This document shows positions 17,640-27,300 of a stretch of DNA of 51,257 nt, piece after piece. The notes beneath the pieces were generated by a model. The model was not told the DNA's origin. It made no database searches and was given only the letters and a program-made list of their open reading frames with translations. This DNA is from Urbifossiella sp043733485 (GTDB lineage Bacteria; Planctomycetota; Planctomycetia; Gemmatales; Gemmataceae): assembly GCA_043733485.1 (NCBI GenBank), contig JAYTGN010000284.1, positions 1 through 51,257 on the forward strand. Reading direction: 5' to 3'. Position 1 is the stretch's first letter, and every line of letters starts with the position of its first letter. The position numbers were made by a program, and so were the translations under genes.

Positions 17640-18539
17640 ATGATCCCCAACTGGTTGACGCTCTCCGAGGAAGTCGCCGATGCGATCGAAGCCGGCCGCC
17701 CCGTGGTGGCGCTGGAGTCGACGCTGATCGCACACGGTTTACCCTGGCCCGCGAACCTGGAGACGGCACGCGAGGCCGAGGCCGCGGTGCGAGCAGCCGG
17801 TGCGATTCCCGCAACGATTGCCGTTTGGTTCGGGGCCCCCACCGTTGGGCTGAGTGCGCCGCAATTGGAAGAACTGGCACGTGCCCCGAACGTGGTGAAG
17901 GCGAGTCGCCGCGATCTGGGTGCTGCCGTCGGATCGAAGCGATTGGCCGCGACGACCGTCTCGGCAACCATGGCACTCGCCCACGCGGCCGGCATCCGCG
18001 TCTTCGCCACCGGTGGCATCGGCGGCGTACATCGCGGCGAGGACCTCGACATCTCCGCGGACCTCGGAGAACTCGCCCGCACGCCCGTACTCGTTGTCTG
18101 TGCCGGAGCCAAGAGCATCCTCGACTTGCCGCGTACGTTAGAACTTCTCGAAACCCTCGGCGTACCGGTACTCGGCTACCGCACCGACGTGTTCCCCGAG
18201 TTTTACGTTCGCTCGGCGCGGCGGCTTCCCGTTTCCTCCCGGGTGGAAACTCCCGCCGAGGCGGCAGCGGCCTTCGCCGCTCACGTTCGCATGGGCGGAC
18301 GTGGAGCGATCCTGGCGCAACCCTGTCCCGAGGATGTCGCGATCCCCGAAGCCGAGTTCCGGGAAGCGTTTGAACGGGCCGAACACGAGGCCCGCGAGCA
18401 GGGCATCCGCGGTGCGAAGGTCACGCCGTTCCTGCTGGCTCGAATCGCGGCTCTGACGGGTGGCCGCACCTCGGTCGCGAATCGGGCGCTCATCGCGATC
18501 AACGCTCGCCTCGCTGCCGAAGTGGCCCTGCTCCTCTAA
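17640..18539 (+). CDS. psuG: Pseudouridine-5'-phosphate glycosidase
   Basis: PsuG cleaves the C-C glycosidic bond of pseudouridine 5'-phosphate to uracil and ribose 5-phosphate. The 299-residue sequence holds the family landmarks: VVALESTLIAHGLPWP with the catalytic Glu, ATIAVWFGAPTVGLS, VVKASRRDLG with the Schiff-base-region Lys, VVCAGAKSILDLPRTLE with the second Lys, GYRTDVFPEFY, and the C-terminal GGRTSVANRALI containing the conserved Asn. ATG 17640 (MIPNWLTL) is used; ATG 17628 is equally possible. No pseudouridine kinase (psuK) gene adjoins, so the catabolic pair is split or the kinase lies elsewhere. Confidence 0.93.
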   Translation: MIPNWLTLSEEVADAIEAGRPVVALESTLIAHGLPWPANLETAREAEAAVRAAGAIPATIAVWFGAPTVGLSAPQLEELARAPNVVKASRRDLGAAVGSKRLAATTVSATMALAHAAGIRVFATGGIGGVHRGEDLDISADLGELARTPVLVVCAGAKSILDLPRTLELLETLGVPVLGYRTDVFPEFYVRSARRLPVSSRVETPAEAAAAFAAHVRMGGRGAILAQPCPEDVAIPEAEFREAFERAEHEAREQGIRGAKVTPFLLARIAALTGGRTSVANRALIAINARLAAEVALLL

Positions 18540-18591
18540 CAACGCGGTTTTGCCGATGCGAACGCCCACACACTCGAGAAGGACATCGATT

Positions 18592-19290
18592 ATGCGATTC
18601 CCGCGACGGGGTTTGGTCTCGACGGCAACGGCATTCCTTCTGGCGACGCTGACCTCGGCCGACGAACCGCCAGCACTCCAGAAGGCCGAGCGAATCGTCT
18701 TTCTCGGCGACTCGATCACGCACTTCGGCGAGCGACCCAAGGGATACATCACCATCATCAAGGGAGCCCTCAACGAGAAGCACAAGGACCTCGGCATCGA
18801 GATTCTCGGTGCCGGCGTCGTCGGGAACAAGGTGACCGACCTCCAGCGCCGACTCGAAAAAGACGTGCTCGCCAAGAAGCCCACGCTCGTCGTAATTTAC
18901 ATCGGCATCAACGACGTGTGGCACGACGATAAGATCGTGGCGCGCGGCACCTCGAAGGAAGACTTCGCGGCCGGGCTCAAGGAGGTCATTGGGAAGATTC
19001 AGGGGTCCGGCGCGCGCGTCGTCCTGTGTACGCCCTCCGTGATCGGCGAGAAGAAACCGGGCACCAACAAGCTCGATGCCCAGTTGGACGAATTCGCCGA
19101 GATCAGCCGGAAGGTGGCGAAGGAGACGAACGTGCCGCTCTGCGATTTGCGAAAGGTCTTCCAGGACTACCTGGCGAAGAACAACGTGGAAGACAAGGAT
19201 CACGGCGTCCTGACGATCGACCGCGCTCACATGAACGACGCCGGGAACAAACTCGTCGCCGAGACGATCCTCAGTGCGATCGATCGTTAG
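18592..19290 (+). CDS. Exported SGNH/GDSL hydrolase
   Basis: A 232-residue lipase/esterase-type hydrolase with a short signal-like N-terminus MRFPRRGLVSTATAFLLATL. SGNH blocks are block I GDSITHFGE with nucleophile Ser41, block II Gly in LGAGVVGNKVTD, block III YIGINDVWH with the Asn, and block V DRAHMNDAG with the catalytic His. Planctomycete members act on sugar esters or lipids, but the substrate cannot be deduced. GAGAAGG precedes the ATG at 18592; the open frame upstream is not used. Its last 20 bases overlap the end of the convergent epimerase gene. Confidence 0.9.
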   Translation: MRFPRRGLVSTATAFLLATLTSADEPPALQKAERIVFLGDSITHFGERPKGYITIIKGALNEKHKDLGIEILGAGVVGNKVTDLQRRLEKDVLAKKPTLVVIYIGINDVWHDDKIVARGTSKEDFAAGLKEVIGKIQGSGARVVLCTPSVIGEKKPGTNKLDAQLDEFAEISRKVAKETNVPLCDLRKVFQDYLAKNNVEDKDHGVLTIDRAHMNDAGNKLVAETILSAIDR

Positions 19291-20278
19291 CTTGGAACCA
19301 CGCCACGGCTTCCGCGATCGATTCGTTCACGGGTCGAGGCGTGAGGCCGAGTTCCTTCAAACTGCGGCTCGCGTCGAAGTGCATCCGCCGGCGCGTGAGC
19401 TTTACGCCGGTCACCGTCGCGGCGGGGATCGTTCCCGTCACGACATCGGCGAACAACTCGCTCGCATACGCCGCGGCCAAGGCCACGGGATAGGGCACGC
19501 GCCATTTTGGCTCGGGCAGGCCGGTGAGCTTCGCGAGATGGTTGAAGACGGAACGGATGGACCAGTTCTCGGCACCGAGCAAGTAGCGAACGCCGATGCG
19601 GCCGCGCTCCATCGCGCAAACCATTCCCATGGCCACGTCGCGGACATCGATCAGGTTCAACTCGGCATCGAGGTACGCGGATCGTTTGCCCAGGCAGAAG
19701 TCGAGCATCATTTGCGTGGGCGGGGACCGCCCCCAGTCGCCGGGACCGATCGGCAGCGTCGGGTTCACGATCACGACCGGAGCGCCGCCGCGGGCCAGGT
19801 GGAACGCGAACCGCTCGGCCCGAAACTTCGACCGGCAATACGGACCGATCACATCACTCGAAGGCACGTCCCGATCCTCGGCAATCGGCGACGTTTGCTC
19901 GGCCCGCGTGAGGATGCTCTCGGTGCTGGTGTGCAGGATGCGCTCGGCCCCGGCTTCGAGGGCCGCGGTGAGCACGTTCACCGTGCCGAGATAATTCACT
20001 TGATGGAAGTGCCCGCGGCGTCGCGTCCAGAGTTGCGGGTTCGCCGCGAGGTGATAGACGAATCGGCACCCGCGCACGGCACTCCGCACGGCGTCCCGGT
20101 CGCGGATGTCGGCAGGGACGAACTCGATGCGGTCGAGCGGCAGGTGATCGATCTTCGCGCCGGGCCGGTCGAGTACGCGGACGCATTCGCCGCGCTCGAC
20201 GAGCAACCGAACCAGATGCGAGCCGATGAACCCGGCCCCACCCGTGACGAGAGTGGGAGCCGAGGTGTTTCGCGACAA
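19271..20278 (-). CDS. NAD-dependent epimerase/dehydratase, HpnA-like
   Basis: An extended short-chain dehydrogenase of about 335 residues. Rossmann motif GGAGFIGSHLVRLL lies near the start, followed by DIRDRDAVRSAVRGCRFVYH, and the catalytic Tyr and Lys in YCRSK (about residue 150). The sequence GCRFVYHLAANPQLW resembles the hopanoid-associated sugar epimerase HpnA, but no hopanoid genes are nearby, so a generic nucleotide-sugar epimerase is possible. I place the start at TTG 20278 because upstream codons to ATG 20374 read through a palindromic repeat (20334-20442) and lack family similarity; this start is uncertain. The 3' end overlaps the convergent SGNH hydrolase by 20 bases. Confidence 0.8.
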   Translation of the reverse strand: MSRNTSAPTLVTGGAGFIGSHLVRLLVERGECVRVLDRPGAKIDHLPLDRIEFVPADIRDRDAVRSAVRGCRFVYHLAANPQLWTRRRGHFHQVNYLGTVNVLTAALEAGAERILHTSTESILTRAEQTSPIAEDRDVPSSDVIGPYCRSKFRAERFAFHLARGGAPVVIVNPTLPIGPGDWGRSPPTQMMLDFCLGKRSAYLDAELNLIDVRDVAMGMVCAMERGRIGVRYLLGAENWSIRSVFNHLAKLTGLPEPKWRVPYPVALAAAYASELFADVVTGTIPAATVTGVKLTRRRMHFDASRSLKELGLTPRPVNESIAEAVAWFQANDRSH

Positions 20279-20333
20279 TATTACGCCGCTTTCTTGGAGG
20301 TGACTTGGCAGCAAGCCTTCGACGAACGATTGC

Positions 20334-20442
20334 GTAGCCCTCTCGCTCCGCGAGAGGATAGCGCAAAAGCTCAACCGCGCGAAACGAATGCTATCGCCGC
20401 TTGCCAGACCGCCGCGATACTCTCGCGGAGCGAGAGGGCTAC
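20334..20442. repeat. Inverted repeat element with 23-bp perfect termini
   Basis: Positions 20334-20356 and 20420-20442 are exact reverse complements; each arm contains a second palindrome CTCTCGC-TCC-GCGAGAG. The 63 bases between show no further structure that I could support. A close copy of one arm occurs at 37683-37701 (18 of 19 bases). The right end supplies the TAG stop codon (20441-20439) of the LRR kinase gene, and the left end lies upstream of the epimerase. Confidence 0.75.
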
Positions 20443-23400
20443 TTCGGCTCGTACGTTCCGTGGTCGCTCTCGATCTTGCACTTCGGGAACGCCTTCTTCA
20501 ACTCCTCGAACTTCGCGGCCGTGACCTTCGTCTTTTGGAGGTTGAGGTGCGTCAGGTTCTTGCAGTCTTTGAAGTGGGCCAAGCCCGCGTCGCTCACCTG
20601 CGTGCCGTTGAGTAAGAGTAGGGTCAGGTTCTTGCAGTCCTGGAAGTTCGCCAAGCCCGCGTCGCTCACCTGCGTGCCGTTGAGGATGAGTTGCGTCAGG
20701 TTCTTGCGGCCCTGGAAGTTCGCCAAACCCGCGTCGCTCACCTGTGTGAGGGTCAGGTTGAGGTACGTCAGATTCTTGGAGTCCTTGAAGTTCGCCAAAC
20801 CCGCGTCGCTCACCTTCACGCAGCCATCCAGGCAGAGGGCCGTCAGGTTCTTGCAGTCCTTGAAGTGGACCAGCCCCGCATTGCTCACCTGGGTATTGCT
20901 CAAGTCTAGATGCGTCAGGTTTTTGCGCTCGTTGAAGTGGGCCAGGCCCGCGTCGCTCACTTGCGCGTTCCCTTGCAAGTTGAACTGCGTCAACTTCGCC
21001 TCCCGCGGCAGGTCGGCGACGGCCTTGATCTCCGGGTCCAGTCCATTCACTCGAACCGCGCCGCCGATCGACAGCACATACTCGGCCGCCTTTCGGTCGA
21101 CATCCGGCGACTCGTACGTCCCGTAGTCGCTCTCGATCGTGCACTTCGGCAACGCCTTCTTCAATTCCTCGAACTTCGCGGCCGTGACCTTCGTCTTTTG
21201 GAGGTTGAGGTGCGTCAGGTTCTTGCAGTTCGTGAGATGAGCCATTCCCACATCGCTCACCTGCGTACTGTTCAAATTGATGTACGTCAGGGTTTTGAAG
21301 TCCTTGAAGAGTGCCAGCCCCGCATCGGTCACCTTGGTACCGGTGAGGGTAAGGCTCGTGAGGCTCTTGTAATCCTTGAGGTGGGCCAGGCCCGCATCGC
21401 CTACCTGGGTATAGTGCAGGCTGATGGACGTGAGGTTCTTGCAATCCTTAAAGAGGGCCAGCCCCGCATCGCTCACCTGGGTAAGGGCCAAATCGAGGAC
21501 CGTGAGGTTCTTGCAATTCTTGAAGAGGGCCAACCCCACATCGCTCACCGGGGTAACACCCAAATGAAGTTCCGTGAGGTTCTTGCAATCCTTGAAGTGG
21601 GCGAGCCCTGCATCGGTCATCGGGGCACTGTGCAAATTCAGGTACGTGAGGTTCTTGCAATCCTTGAAGATGGCCAGCCCCGCATCGCTCACCTTCGGGT
21701 TTTGCTTCAAATCCACGAACGTGAGTTCAAAGGCCTCCCGCGGCAGGTCGGCTGCGGCCTTGATTTCCCGATCCTGTCCGTTCACACGAATCGTGCCGCC
21801 GATGGACAGCACGTACTCGGCGGCCTTGCGATCGACATTGACCGGCGGCTCGTACCTCCCGTAATCGCTCTCGATCGTGCACTGCGGGAACGCCTTCTTC
21901 AACTCCTCGAACTTGGCGGCCGTGACCTTCGTCGTTTGCAGATAGAGTACCGTCAGATTCTTGCAGTCCTTGAAATCCGCTAGCCCCGTACCGCCAACCT
22001 GCGTGTCGTTCAGGTTGAGGGCCGTCAGGTTCTTGCACTCCTTGAAGTTCGCGAGCCCCGCGTCGCTCACCTGCGTGCCGCCCAGTTTGAGTTCTGCCAA
22101 GTTTTTGCAGTCCTTGAAGTGGGCCATCCCCGCGTCGCTCACCTGCGTGCCGGTCAAGTCGAGAAACGTCAGGTTTTTGCAGTCCTTGAAGTGGGCCACT
22201 CCCGCATCGCCCACCTTTGTCTTGTGCAGGGAGAGGAACGTAAGGTTCTTGCAATCCTTGAAGTGGGCCAGGCCCGCATCGCTCAGCTGCGTACCGCCCA
22301 GGTCGAGTTCCGCCAGGTTCTTGGAGTCCTTGAAGTTCGCCAGGCCCGCGTCGCTCACCTGCGTGCCGCTCAGGTTGAGGTACGTCAGGTTCTTGCAGTC
22401 CTTGAAGTGGGCCAGCCCCGCATCGCTCACCTGCGTGGCCCACAGGTTGAGGTGCGTCAGGCTCTTGCAATCCTTGAGATAGGCTAGGCCCGCATCGCTC
22501 ACCTGCGTGTTGGTCAGGTCGAGGTACGTCAGGCTCTTGCATTCCTTGAGGTGGGCCATCCCCGCGTCGCCCACCTTCTTCTTGTGCAGGTTGAGATGTG
22601 TCAACTGGAACGCCTCTTTCGGAAGCTCTGCGGCGGCCTTGATGTCCTGCTCCTGTCCGTTCACGCGAACCGTGCCGCCGATGGAGAGGACGTACTCGGC
22701 CGCCTTGCGGTCGGGGGTCGCTGTTGGGTTCCCCTTCTTAGGGCCCGTATTGATCGTCTTGCCGTTCACCTCGATCTTCGAGCCATCCGGCACCTCGATC
22801 GTCGTCGTCGTGCCGTCCTTGTTCGTGATCTTGATGATGATGACGCCCGCCGCCACGATCGCCATCAGTCCGAGGAACAACGACCCCACGAACTTGGCGG
22901 GGAACTTCCGCGGCGGCTTCGACAGCGTCTCGGACTTCGGTTGAAGCGAATCGAATTCCGTCGGTTCGTCGATGTCCGCGAACGGGTTCGATTCCTGGAT
23001 CGACACGGCGATGGGCACGTAGATCACCTGCGGCTGTGAGACCGAGACTTCGGGCAGCAACCCGGCTTTTGCGGTGGCGGAAATCTGGTCGAGTTCCTTG
23101 GCCACGGACTGCGCGGAAGCCGGGCGATCGGCGGGATTCTTCGCCATGAGTCGGCGGATCAGGTCGGCGAGCGGTTCCGGAACGGCCGGGTTCACTTCGC
23201 GCACGGGCGGCGGTTCTTCCGTGGCGATCGCGGTCAGGATCGCCATGAGCGTCGGCCGCTCGAACGGGAGTTTGCCGGTGCAGAGGCGGTAGAGCACGCA
23301 ACCGAGGCTGAAGAGGTCGGCCCGGCCGTCGACGGGTTTGCCCAGACCCTGTTCGGGCGACATGTACGCTGGGGTTCCCATGATCGCGCCGCTGCCCGTG

Positions 23401-24050
23401 AGTTCGGCCCCTTCCGCACCGACGACGGGCTTGACCAGGCCGAAGTCCAGAATCTTGACGCGGCCCGTCGGTGCTTCCAGCCAGAGGTTGCCGGGCTTGA
23501 TGTCGCGGTGAACGAGGCCGAGTTTGTGGGCCTTCGCCAGACCGAGGGCCGTCTCGGCACCGATGCGAATGGTCTGCGGGATGGTCGGGTTGCCCTTCTT
23601 CTTGAGGAACTCGTCTAACGGGTAGCCCTGGAGGTACTGCAAGGCGATGTACGGGATGCCGTCGATCTCGTCGGCTTCGAAGATGTTGACGACGTGGTCG
23701 CTGCTGATTTGGGCGGCGGCGCGGGCTTCGCGGAGGAAGCGTTCCTTCGCCGTGTCGTTCGCCGCGGCCTTCGGCAGCATCACCTTCAGGGCCACCTTGC
23801 GCTGCAGGCGTTCGTCGAAGGCGAGGTAGACGGCACCCATGCCGCCGCGGCCGAGTTCCTTCTGGATGCGGTACTTGCCGAGCCGGCCGAGTTCGCCCGC
23901 GATGGCGGGCGTGGCGAACCGAGGTAGGGCCGCCTCGTCGGGCGATGTGACCGACAGGGCTCTCGTGGCGGTTTCTTCGTGCGAAGAATTCGACGCGACG
24001 GATTGCGTGACCGTCGGCTCGGCAGCAAGATGTTCGCGGGGCACGGGCAT
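20439..24050 (-). CDS. Giant Ser/Thr protein kinase with three duplicated blocks of leucine-rich repeats
   Basis: A 1203-residue receptor-like kinase. Residues 60-330 are a complete Hanks kinase: Gly loop GRGGMGAVY, Lys in VALKVM (about 89), HRDIKPGNLW (Asp183) and DFG (202-204). One membrane helix follows (about 388-411), then KDGTTTTIEVPDGSKIEVNG, then three extracellular blocks each opening with DRKAAEYVLSIGG (residues 447, 740 and 985) and closing with TKVTAAKFEELKK plus a CTIESDYG-like tail. The blocks hold about 10, 8 and 7 leucine-rich repeats of 24 residues on the pattern NLTxLxLxxTQVSDAGLAxFKDCK, 25 in all. The domain order predicts a cytoplasmic kinase with an outside ligand-binding solenoid. 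The TAG stop lies inside a repeat element. Next upstream is the WD40 kinase, same strand. Confidence 0.93.
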   Translation of the reverse strand: MPVPREHLAAEPTVTQSVASNSSHEETATRALSVTSPDEAALPRFATPAIAGELGRLGKYRIQKELGRGGMGAVYLAFDERLQRKVALKVMLPKAAANDTAKERFLREARAAAQISSDHVVNIFEADEIDGIPYIALQYLQGYPLDEFLKKKGNPTIPQTIRIGAETALGLAKAHKLGLVHRDIKPGNLWLEAPTGRVKILDFGLVKPVVGAEGAELTGSGAIMGTPAYMSPEQGLGKPVDGRADLFSLGCVLYRLCTGKLPFERPTLMAILTAIATEEPPPVREVNPAVPEPLADLIRRLMAKNPADRPASAQSVAKELDQISATAKAGLLPEVSVSQPQVIYVPIAVSIQESNPFADIDEPTEFDSLQPKSETLSKPPRKFPAKFVGSLFLGLMAIVAAGVIIIKITNKDGTTTTIEVPDGSKIEVNGKTINTGPKKGNPTATPDRKAAEYVLSIGGTVRVNGQEQDIKAAAELPKEAFQLTHLNLHKKKVGDAGMAHLKECKSLTYLDLTNTQVSDAGLAYLKDCKSLTHLNLWATQVSDAGLAHFKDCKNLTYLNLSGTQVSDAGLANFKDSKNLAELDLGGTQLSDAGLAHFKDCKNLTFLSLHKTKVGDAGVAHFKDCKNLTFLDLTGTQVSDAGMAHFKDCKNLAELKLGGTQVSDAGLANFKECKNLTALNLNDTQVGGTGLADFKDCKNLTVLYLQTTKVTAAKFEELKKAFPQCTIESDYGRYEPPVNVDRKAAEYVLSIGGTIRVNGQDREIKAAADLPREAFELTFVDLKQNPKVSDAGLAIFKDCKNLTYLNLHSAPMTDAGLAHFKDCKNLTELHLGVTPVSDVGLALFKNCKNLTVLDLALTQVSDAGLALFKDCKNLTSISLHYTQVGDAGLAHLKDYKSLTSLTLTGTKVTDAGLALFKDFKTLTYINLNSTQVSDVGMAHLTNCKNLTHLNLQKTKVTAAKFEELKKALPKCTIESDYGTYESPDVDRKAAEYVLSIGGAVRVNGLDPEIKAVADLPREAKLTQFNLQGNAQVSDAGLAHFNERKNLTHLDLSNTQVSNAGLVHFKDCKNLTALCLDGCVKVSDAGLANFKDSKNLTYLNLTLTQVSDAGLANFQGRKNLTQLILNGTQVSDAGLANFQDCKNLTLLLLNGTQVSDAGLAHFKDCKNLTHLNLQKTKVTAAKFEELKKAFPKCKIESDHGTYEPK
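20480..22713 (-). repeat. Tandem 72-bp coding repeats in three higher-order blocks
   Basis: The LRR region of the kinase is built from about 25 copies of a 72-base unit. They are arranged in three blocks (about 21842-22713, 21109-21833 and 20439-21098) with near-identical opening and closing modules, so the blocks themselves are duplications. High nucleotide similarity between units makes slippage or recombination likely. Confidence 0.85.
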
Positions 24051-24190
24051 GGTCCCGATCTCAGAAGGGTGATTCGGACAAGCTAAAGGTAGTCGAATGC
24101 ACGGAGTGCCGCAAGCGTGAGGCTTCTCTTGGGTGTACCAACGATTCTTGGAGTTCAGCCGACCGGAATAAATCGAGGCTGTTCGATCTT

Positions 24191-24205
24191 CAGGCTGAAA
24201 GCCTG
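24191..24205. repeat. Short palindrome in the gap between the two giant kinases
   Basis: CAGGCT-GAA-AGCCTG is a perfect six-base stem with a three-base loop. It resembles one of the short intergenic palindromes seen in planctomycete genomes. The rest of the 281-base gap (24051-24331) shows nothing I can name. Confidence 0.4.
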
Positions 24206-24331
24206 AAAGCCACTTCTACGATGACATTCTCGAACTCACCTCAAGTTTTCCACCGGTGTGGAAGCCCTCATCCGGGAAGTCGATATGAGAAACACCAAGA
24301 ATGGTTGGCACCCCCTCTCTTCACCTTCACA

Positions 24332-27300
24332 TCAGCGAGGCCGCTTGGCCCGTTCCTGGGCCGAAAGCGAATCCCACACGCGCACGGTGAAGTCGCCGGA
24401 GCCGGAGACGAGCCGGGTGCCGTCGGGACTCCAGGCGACAGCGTGGACGTAATCGCCGTGGCCGCGTAGCTCGGCGACTTGCTGGCGGGTGGCGACGTCG
24501 ATCAGACGGATTGTGTTGTCGCGGCAGGCGGCGGCCAACCGCGTGCCATCGGGGCTGAACGCCACGCCGTAGACAATACTCCCCATCGGGATGACCGCGA
24601 GCTGCTCGTGGGTTTTCACGTCCCAGAGGCGGATGGTCTTGTCGCCGGAGCCAGAGGCCAGTAGTTTGCCGTCGGCACTGAAGGCGACCCGCCAGACTTT
24701 TTCAGTGTGGCCGCGAAGGACAGCGACCGAAACGCGTGTGGCGACGTCCCAGAGACGGACCGTCCCGTCAAAGCCGGTGCTGGCGAGTAAGCTGCCATCG
24801 GGATGAAAAGCGACGTCAATGGATCCAATCTCATCCCCATTTTGCTCGCGTCCGTGCCCATTGAGTCGATTGACCTCTCGGCCCGTGGCCACATCCCAGA
24901 GGACTACCGGCCCCCCGACCGAGCCCGATGCCAGCAGTGTTCCATCCGGGTTCAAACAGGCTCGGTTCTCCCACTGCTTGGAAGCTACGAATAGCGAATC
25001 GCGGGAGGCCTTCCCGGACGCCACATTCCAGAGAACGGCGCCCCGTTCACGATCAACCGTGGCCAGCCGGCGGCCGTCGCGGCTGTAGGCCACCGATAAG
25101 ATGATTCCCTTCTCCTCGTGCTTCAGCAAACCGATTTGACGGCCGGTCGTGGCGTCCCAAAGGCGTGCAGTTCCGTCCCATGCCGCCGATGCCACCTGCT
25201 CGCCGTTGGGGTCGAAGGCAACGTCGTAGACGAAGCTCTCGTGCCCGCGCAGAATGCCGTTCCGTTCCACCAGTTTCATATCCCAGATGCGCACCGTGCC
25301 ATCGATGGTGCCGGACACCAGGCGGGAACCGTCGGGCGTGAAGAGTGGCGGGCAATGCCGGTCGAAGCCGGCGCTGTGTCCGCGGAGCACATCGATCAAC
25401 TCGCCCTGGTTATTCCAGAGGCGAAGAGTTCCATCGGTTGAAGTGGTGACGACTCGCGTGCCGTCTGGACTGAAACGGCCAGCCACCACTTCGCCCGTGT
25501 GCCCGCGCAGGACGGCCAGCAACTGCCCCGTGCGCTCATCCCAGAGCCGCGCCGTTTGGTCCGACGAGGAGGTGACCACTTGCTTGCCGTCCGGGCTGAA
25601 GGCTATCGCGTCCATGCTGTTCTTGTGTCCAGCGAGGACATGCAGCGGCCGGCCAGTGGCCGCGTCCCAGAGGCGCGCCGTGTTATCCGGGTACGCGCCC
25701 CCGGAAAGCAGCCGCGACCCGTCCGGGCTGAAAACGACCGGACCAACATAAGCCGTATGACCGCGCAATACGGCGACTTCTTTGAAGCTCACGCCATCCC
25801 AGTAGTGAACGTCGTTCGAAAGGCTGGTGGACACAGCAATCCGCTTGCCATCGGGACTGTAACGCAGTTCCGTTACCATCGTCTTATGAGGACCCAGGAC
25901 GGCAAACGACCGGCCCGTGACGGCGTCGCACAGGCGAACGTATTCCCCGGAACCCACCGCCACCCGCTTGCCATCGGGGCTCCAGGCGACCGGCCGGACG
26001 CCGTCCTGCCATTTCCCAAGGACGGCAATCTCCTGACCGGTGGCAGCGTCCCACAACCGGCTCGTGCCGGCCCCACCATGCATTCGAGAATAAGAGGCAA
26101 TCCGGCTGCCGTCCGAGTTGTACGCCAGGAGTGGGTATCGCTCCGAGTTGGGGGCGGCGACTTCTGCCCTGAGAACGGCGACTTCTCGGCCTGTCGCCGG
26201 ATCCCAGAGGCGGATGGTCCGGTCGTGGCCGCTGGTAGCAACTTGCTTGCCGTCAGGCCGGTACGCCACGGATGTCGCCGGAGCCGAGTGCCCGCGAAGG
26301 ACGGCGTCGAGTCTGCCGGTGGCCACGTCGTACAGGTAAACCTCGTTATAGTCGATGCAGCAGACGGCGAACTGCCGGCCCGACGGGCTTAGGACAAGCG
26401 ACATGACCTTCCCGCCCGGCACGGGCAGCACAATGGCGGAGCCGTCGAGTTGGCTGTGCAGGTGCCGCCATTCCCAATTGCGGTGCTCCTGCGGCGCATC
26501 GTCGAGTGCGATGCGTGCGGCACCGCTATTCTGAAGTTGCAAGGCCCCGGACGCGGCGGCGATGTTCGACCGGTAGCGGCCCCAGCGTTCGGCCTTCTGC
26601 TCTCGCTGAGCCGTGTCGCGGGCTTCGTCGGCAACCTGCCGCTGCTTCGCCTCATCTTTGCGGGCGTCTTCCGCACGAACGTAACTCCAAGTGACCAGCC
26701 CGAAAGCAGCCAGGAATATCGCGGCGATACCAGCCAACGACGCAGCCTCGAGCGGATTGCGTTTCACCCACTTGACGGCGCGTTCGACTTGACCCACCGG
26801 CCGCGCCAGGATCGGCTTGCCATGCTGATACCGAACCAACTCGTCCGCCAATTCCGCTGCCGAGGCATAGCGATTCTCCGGCTCCTTGCGCAAGCACTTC
26901 AGGCAGATCGTGTCCAGGTCCAGCGGTATGCTCGCCTGCCAGCGCGACGGTGGGGCTGGCTCCTGCGTCCGCACCTGGTCGAGCGTCTCGACGACCGTCT
27001 TACCTAGGAACGGCGGTCGGCCGGTGAGGCAGTCGTAGAGAATCGCGCCCAACGCATACACGTCTGCCGCGGGCCCGGCCTCGTGGGCATGTCCCGATGC
27101 CTGCTCCGGTGCCATGTACGAGGGAGTGCCCATCACGGCACCGGCTTGGGTCTCGCCGCTGTCGCTATCCAGTTGCCGGGCTAATCCGAAGTCGGTGATC
27201 TTGGGCGTGCCGTTGGCCGTCAGCAGGATGTTCGCCGGCTTCAAGTCGCGATGCACGACGTTGCGACTGTGCGCTAGTTGCATCGCCCGAGCGAGCGATT

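Noticed and set aside
22980..23000. GGTTCGATTCC resembling a tRNA T-loop
   Set aside because: Lies inside the LRR kinase frame; no acceptor stem or anticodon arm around it.
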